From contig JAUZPS010000182.1 of assembly GCA_030705945.1 (NCBI GenBank), positions 1 through 8,374 on the forward strand: a stretch of 8,374 nucleotides of DNA. Reading direction: 5' to 3'. The stretch is from Bacillota bacterium. Lineage in GTDB: Bacteria > Bacillota > Clostridia > Acetivibrionales > DSM-2933. A program made the translations under genes and the position numbers. The notes beneath the pieces were generated by a model, which did not search any database, was not told the DNA's origin, and saw only the letters and a program-made list of their open reading frames with translations. Positions 6,073-8,374 of the stretch are shown here, piece after piece. The stretch's first letter is position 1, and every line of letters begins with the position of its first letter.

Positions 6073-8374
6073 TTAATTAATCGCGGGGTAGCTTGATGAT
6101 ATTGCTCCGAAATGCTTTGCAATAATTATAATATCGCTCATATTAATAGCTCCGTCCATATTAATATCATAACTTAAAACATATGAAGGATCACTTGAAA
6201 CTTTATTAAAGACTTTAGCCATCTCAATAATATCAGCCATATTGATCGCTCCGTCAGCAACTCCATTTTTGGGTATGTCTCCAGCCCACATTTCAATTGG
6301 TGAAGATGGTGTGGAAATAGCTAAACCTCCGTTTACTACCAGACCATTTATTTCTCTATCTAAAAATCCCGGTTTGCTTATTTTGATAGATATACTTATA
6401 TCGCCTGCAGGTAAATTCGTTAATTCAAAGTAACCATTTTCGTCAGTTTTTGCATTTATTGATGAGCCAGTAACTTCTACATTAAAGCCTGCTTTTAAAT
6501 TAGAAGCTGATGCTGCCGCAAAATCAGGAGCTATATAACCTGAAAGTTTGGATGAATTAGTCGGAGTTGGTGTAGGCGTCACCGAACCGTTGCCCGGATC
6601 TGCGCCGAACATTCTAAGATTGCCTCTATAAAGTGGCATGTTCTGAGCGTCAGAAAAACTTGAACTAAGACCTTTATTGCTGTAATCATTTGTCGCATCC
6701 CAATCTTTTCCCCAATCGCTGAGCCTTAACCTGATATCCTGTTCTATCGTTGCGCCTGCATCTAAGGAATATGTATTCCAGTTAACCTGGAAATAATATA
6801 TATTGTTTGCCGCATCCCATGCAAATGGGCCAGAAAAAGTTGTTTTTCCGCTAGTCTGATCATATAGCTTTTCAATTGTGACATCCGTTGTCTTGTATCC
6901 TGCTTTTATAATTTCAGATAAATCTACATAAACTCTCACACTAAATTTATCTAAAGCCATTGGACCATTATTCTGAACAATTATCTTGTACTGAGACTCC
7001 TGTCCATAACTTCCGTTTAACGCTGCAGAAACTTTTGCAGTCGATATCACCGGAGGAAGATCTATGGTTGTAAAACTGAAGACGCCGTTAGTAGGGCTTG
7101 TTGAACCTATATTATTAACTGCGGTAACCTTCCAGTAGTACTTTACACCAAGCTCAAGGTCTTTATCAGGTATATAGGAAGAGCCAGTCAATCTGTTAAC
7201 ATTTATAACGGGGCTTGAAAGATCGCTGTTTTTTGAAACAACAATTGAATAACTCAAGCCTTCAGTTGCCAAAGACCATTTAAACTCAGGTCTTATACCA
7301 GCGCCTACAAAATTGTTATCGGGGCTTATAAGGTTAAACGCCCCAGGCTTAACAGTTGCGGCAGGCCTTGTTGTGAAAGATATCCCGCTGTTCTGAGCGA
7401 CTGTATCGCCTAATACATTAAGAGCCGTAACCTTCCAATAGTATTTAGTGTTAAACTTGAGGTCGGTTGATGGCGCATAACTTGTCCCTGTTATTTCCGT
7501 TGCGTTTATCACCGGATTAGAAAAAGAGGCATCTTCAGAAACAGTTATTGTATAGGATTTTGCGCCTACTGAAGGATCCCATTTGAAGGCTGCTGAGGGC
7601 ATAACGCCTGTTGCTCCGTTTGCGGGATAAGTCTGTTTAAAATCCAGAGGTTTATGAACAGGATCTGTGTTTTTACCAGCCATTTTTTCCGCATGGGGAA
7701 CAAATATTGTTGAAAGGATACTATCCCCGTACAGCATATCAAAATTACTTGTGGAAATATCATTATAATTCCAGAAATTATCTCCCGCAGCATTCATAGA
7801 TTCGATTTTGCTGAACATTATATTCCAATAATCTGCTTTATTGTTATGAGTATTGAATTCTTCGAGCACGAATGGCTTGCCAACCACATTATGAGCGTCG
7901 TTAATCCATTTTTCCACAAGGGTCCCTGTCTGAGCGACTGAAAGATTAGCCCAACTCTCGTCAGGATAAGGATGCGCGGTGCAGAAATCGATATAAGGAG
8001 ACTGTTGGGTATATATAAATGGGTTCCCTTCGTCGCCGCCAAAACCGTATTTTGATTCATGTCCTTCTATTCCAAGCGCCAGCATATGGTTTGGATCCAT
8101 ATCCTTTATAAACGCTCCCATTTCATCGGTCCACTTTCTTAATGTGATCCCAGTGGAATTCTCTCCCGCATCCTGGTATCTGGGCTCATTCATAAGTTCC
8201 CACGCAAATACGGTAGGGTCTTCCTTATAGGAAATGCCTGTATAATAGTTTGTCCTCTCTACAAAGTGCTGTACATAATTCTTATAACTGCTTTTACATC
8301 CAGGTTCAGTATAAAACTTGGCTCTCGTTGCATGGGTTCCGCCTGCCAGACCTTCCCACTTTAATCTTGCGTCA
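6073..8374 (-). CDS. Secreted GH5 beta-mannanase-like enzyme with Fn3, CBM3-like and X-dockerin modules (5' end outside window)
   Basis: The frame is open to the right edge, so the start and signal peptide are missing; 766 codons are visible (residue 1 at 8371-8373). Residues 1-230 are the C-terminal part of a GH5 catalytic domain, closest in style to endo-beta-1,4-mannanases (GH5_7-like). They hold WELMNEPR with acid/base E63, GHES near 104, HPYPDESW (H134), VLEEFN with nucleophile probably E172, and FWNYND (W201). Two Fn3-like modules follow (about 244-336 and 344-437, each with YYWKVTA), then a CBM3-like module (about 440-594, ending DWDATNDYS-type), a PTPTPT linker, an X module (about 608-697, KLSGYIAPDF) and a dockerin (697-766). 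It should be secreted, bind a cohesin and hydrolyse mannan in a cellulosome. Exact substrate is inferred. No promoter is visible; hairpin repeat copy 3 follows the stop. Confidence 0.9.
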   Translation of the reverse strand, partial: DARLKWEGLAGGTHATRAKFYTEPGCKSSYKNYVQHFVERTNYYTGISYKEDPTVFAWELMNEPRYQDAGENSTGITLRKWTDEMGAFIKDMDPNHMLALGIEGHESKYGFGGDEGNPFIYTQQSPYIDFCTAHPYPDESWANLSVAQTGTLVEKWINDAHNVVGKPFVLEEFNTHNNKADYWNIMFSKIESMNAAGDNFWNYNDISTSNFDMLYGDSILSTIFVPHAEKMAGKNTDPVHKPLDFKQTYPANGATGVMPSAAFKWDPSVGAKSYTITVSEDASFSNPVINATEITGTSYAPSTDLKFNTKYYWKVTALNVLGDTVAQNSGISFTTRPAATVKPGAFNLISPDNNFVGAGIRPEFKWSLATEGLSYSIVVSKNSDLSSPVINVNRLTGSSYIPDKDLELGVKYYWKVTAVNNIGSTSPTNGVFSFTTIDLPPVISTAKVSAALNGSYGQESQYKIIVQNNGPMALDKFSVRVYVDLSEIIKAGYKTTDVTIEKLYDQTSGKTTFSGPFAWDAANNIYYFQVNWNTYSLDAGATIEQDIRLRLSDWGKDWDATNDYSNKGLSSSFSDAQNMPLYRGNLRMFGADPGNGSVTPTPTPTNSSKLSGYIAPDFAAASASNLKAGFNVEVTGSSINAKTDENGYFELTNLPAGDISISIKISKPGFLDREINGLVVNGGLAISTPSSPIEMWAGDIPKNGVADGAINMADIIEMAKVFNKVSSDPSYVLSYDINMDGAINMSDIIIIAKHFGAISSSYPAIN

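Noticed and set aside
7566..8060. Minus-strand ORFs of 75 and 80 codons inside the GH5 enzyme gene
   Set aside because: They are out of frame with a long gene whose domains are recognisable throughout.

Overview
The window is AT-rich DNA that looks like a cellulosome-producing member of the Clostridia (Acetivibrio / Pseudobacteroides / Ruminiclostridium type). The main reason is the secreted plant-cell-wall enzyme at the right edge, which ends in an X-module plus dockerin dyad. The rimO-pgsA pair and the strong AGGAG-type ribosome sites also fit a low-GC Firmicute. The genus is an inference; nothing here names the species.

Layout, left to right. All confident genes but one read leftward (minus strand). 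At 149-766 is pgsA (phosphatidylglycerophosphate synthase), overlapping the end of rimO (ribosomal protein S12 methylthiotransferase, 750-2093). Upstream of rimO lies a three-gene run read in the order 5039 to 2259: an SbcD/Mre11-like metallophosphoesterase (4050-5039), a Rad50/SbcC-like ATPase that contains only the N-terminal half of the usual protein (2605-4047), and an 80-residue coiled-coil protein (2259-2501). The first two are separated by 2 bp and are surely co-translated. An extended -10 promoter at 5125-5133 probably drives the run. A divergent 124-residue protein with three predicted membrane helices (5344-5718) reads rightward and is followed, about 170 bp on, by a clear intrinsic terminator. 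From 6073 to the right edge runs the 3' part of a GH5 beta-mannanase-like gene with two Fn3-like modules, a CBM3-like module, an X module and a dockerin.

The most striking non-coding signal is a family of roughly 100-bp hairpin repeats present three times (39-144, 2149-2245, 5948-6054). All copies have the same orientation and each lies 4 to 18 bp beyond the stop codon of a minus-strand gene. The arms show compensatory base changes between copies, so the structure itself appears to be kept. The two candidates for undescribed biology are this 3'-end hairpin family and the metallophosphoesterase / half-Rad50 / coiled-coil operon.
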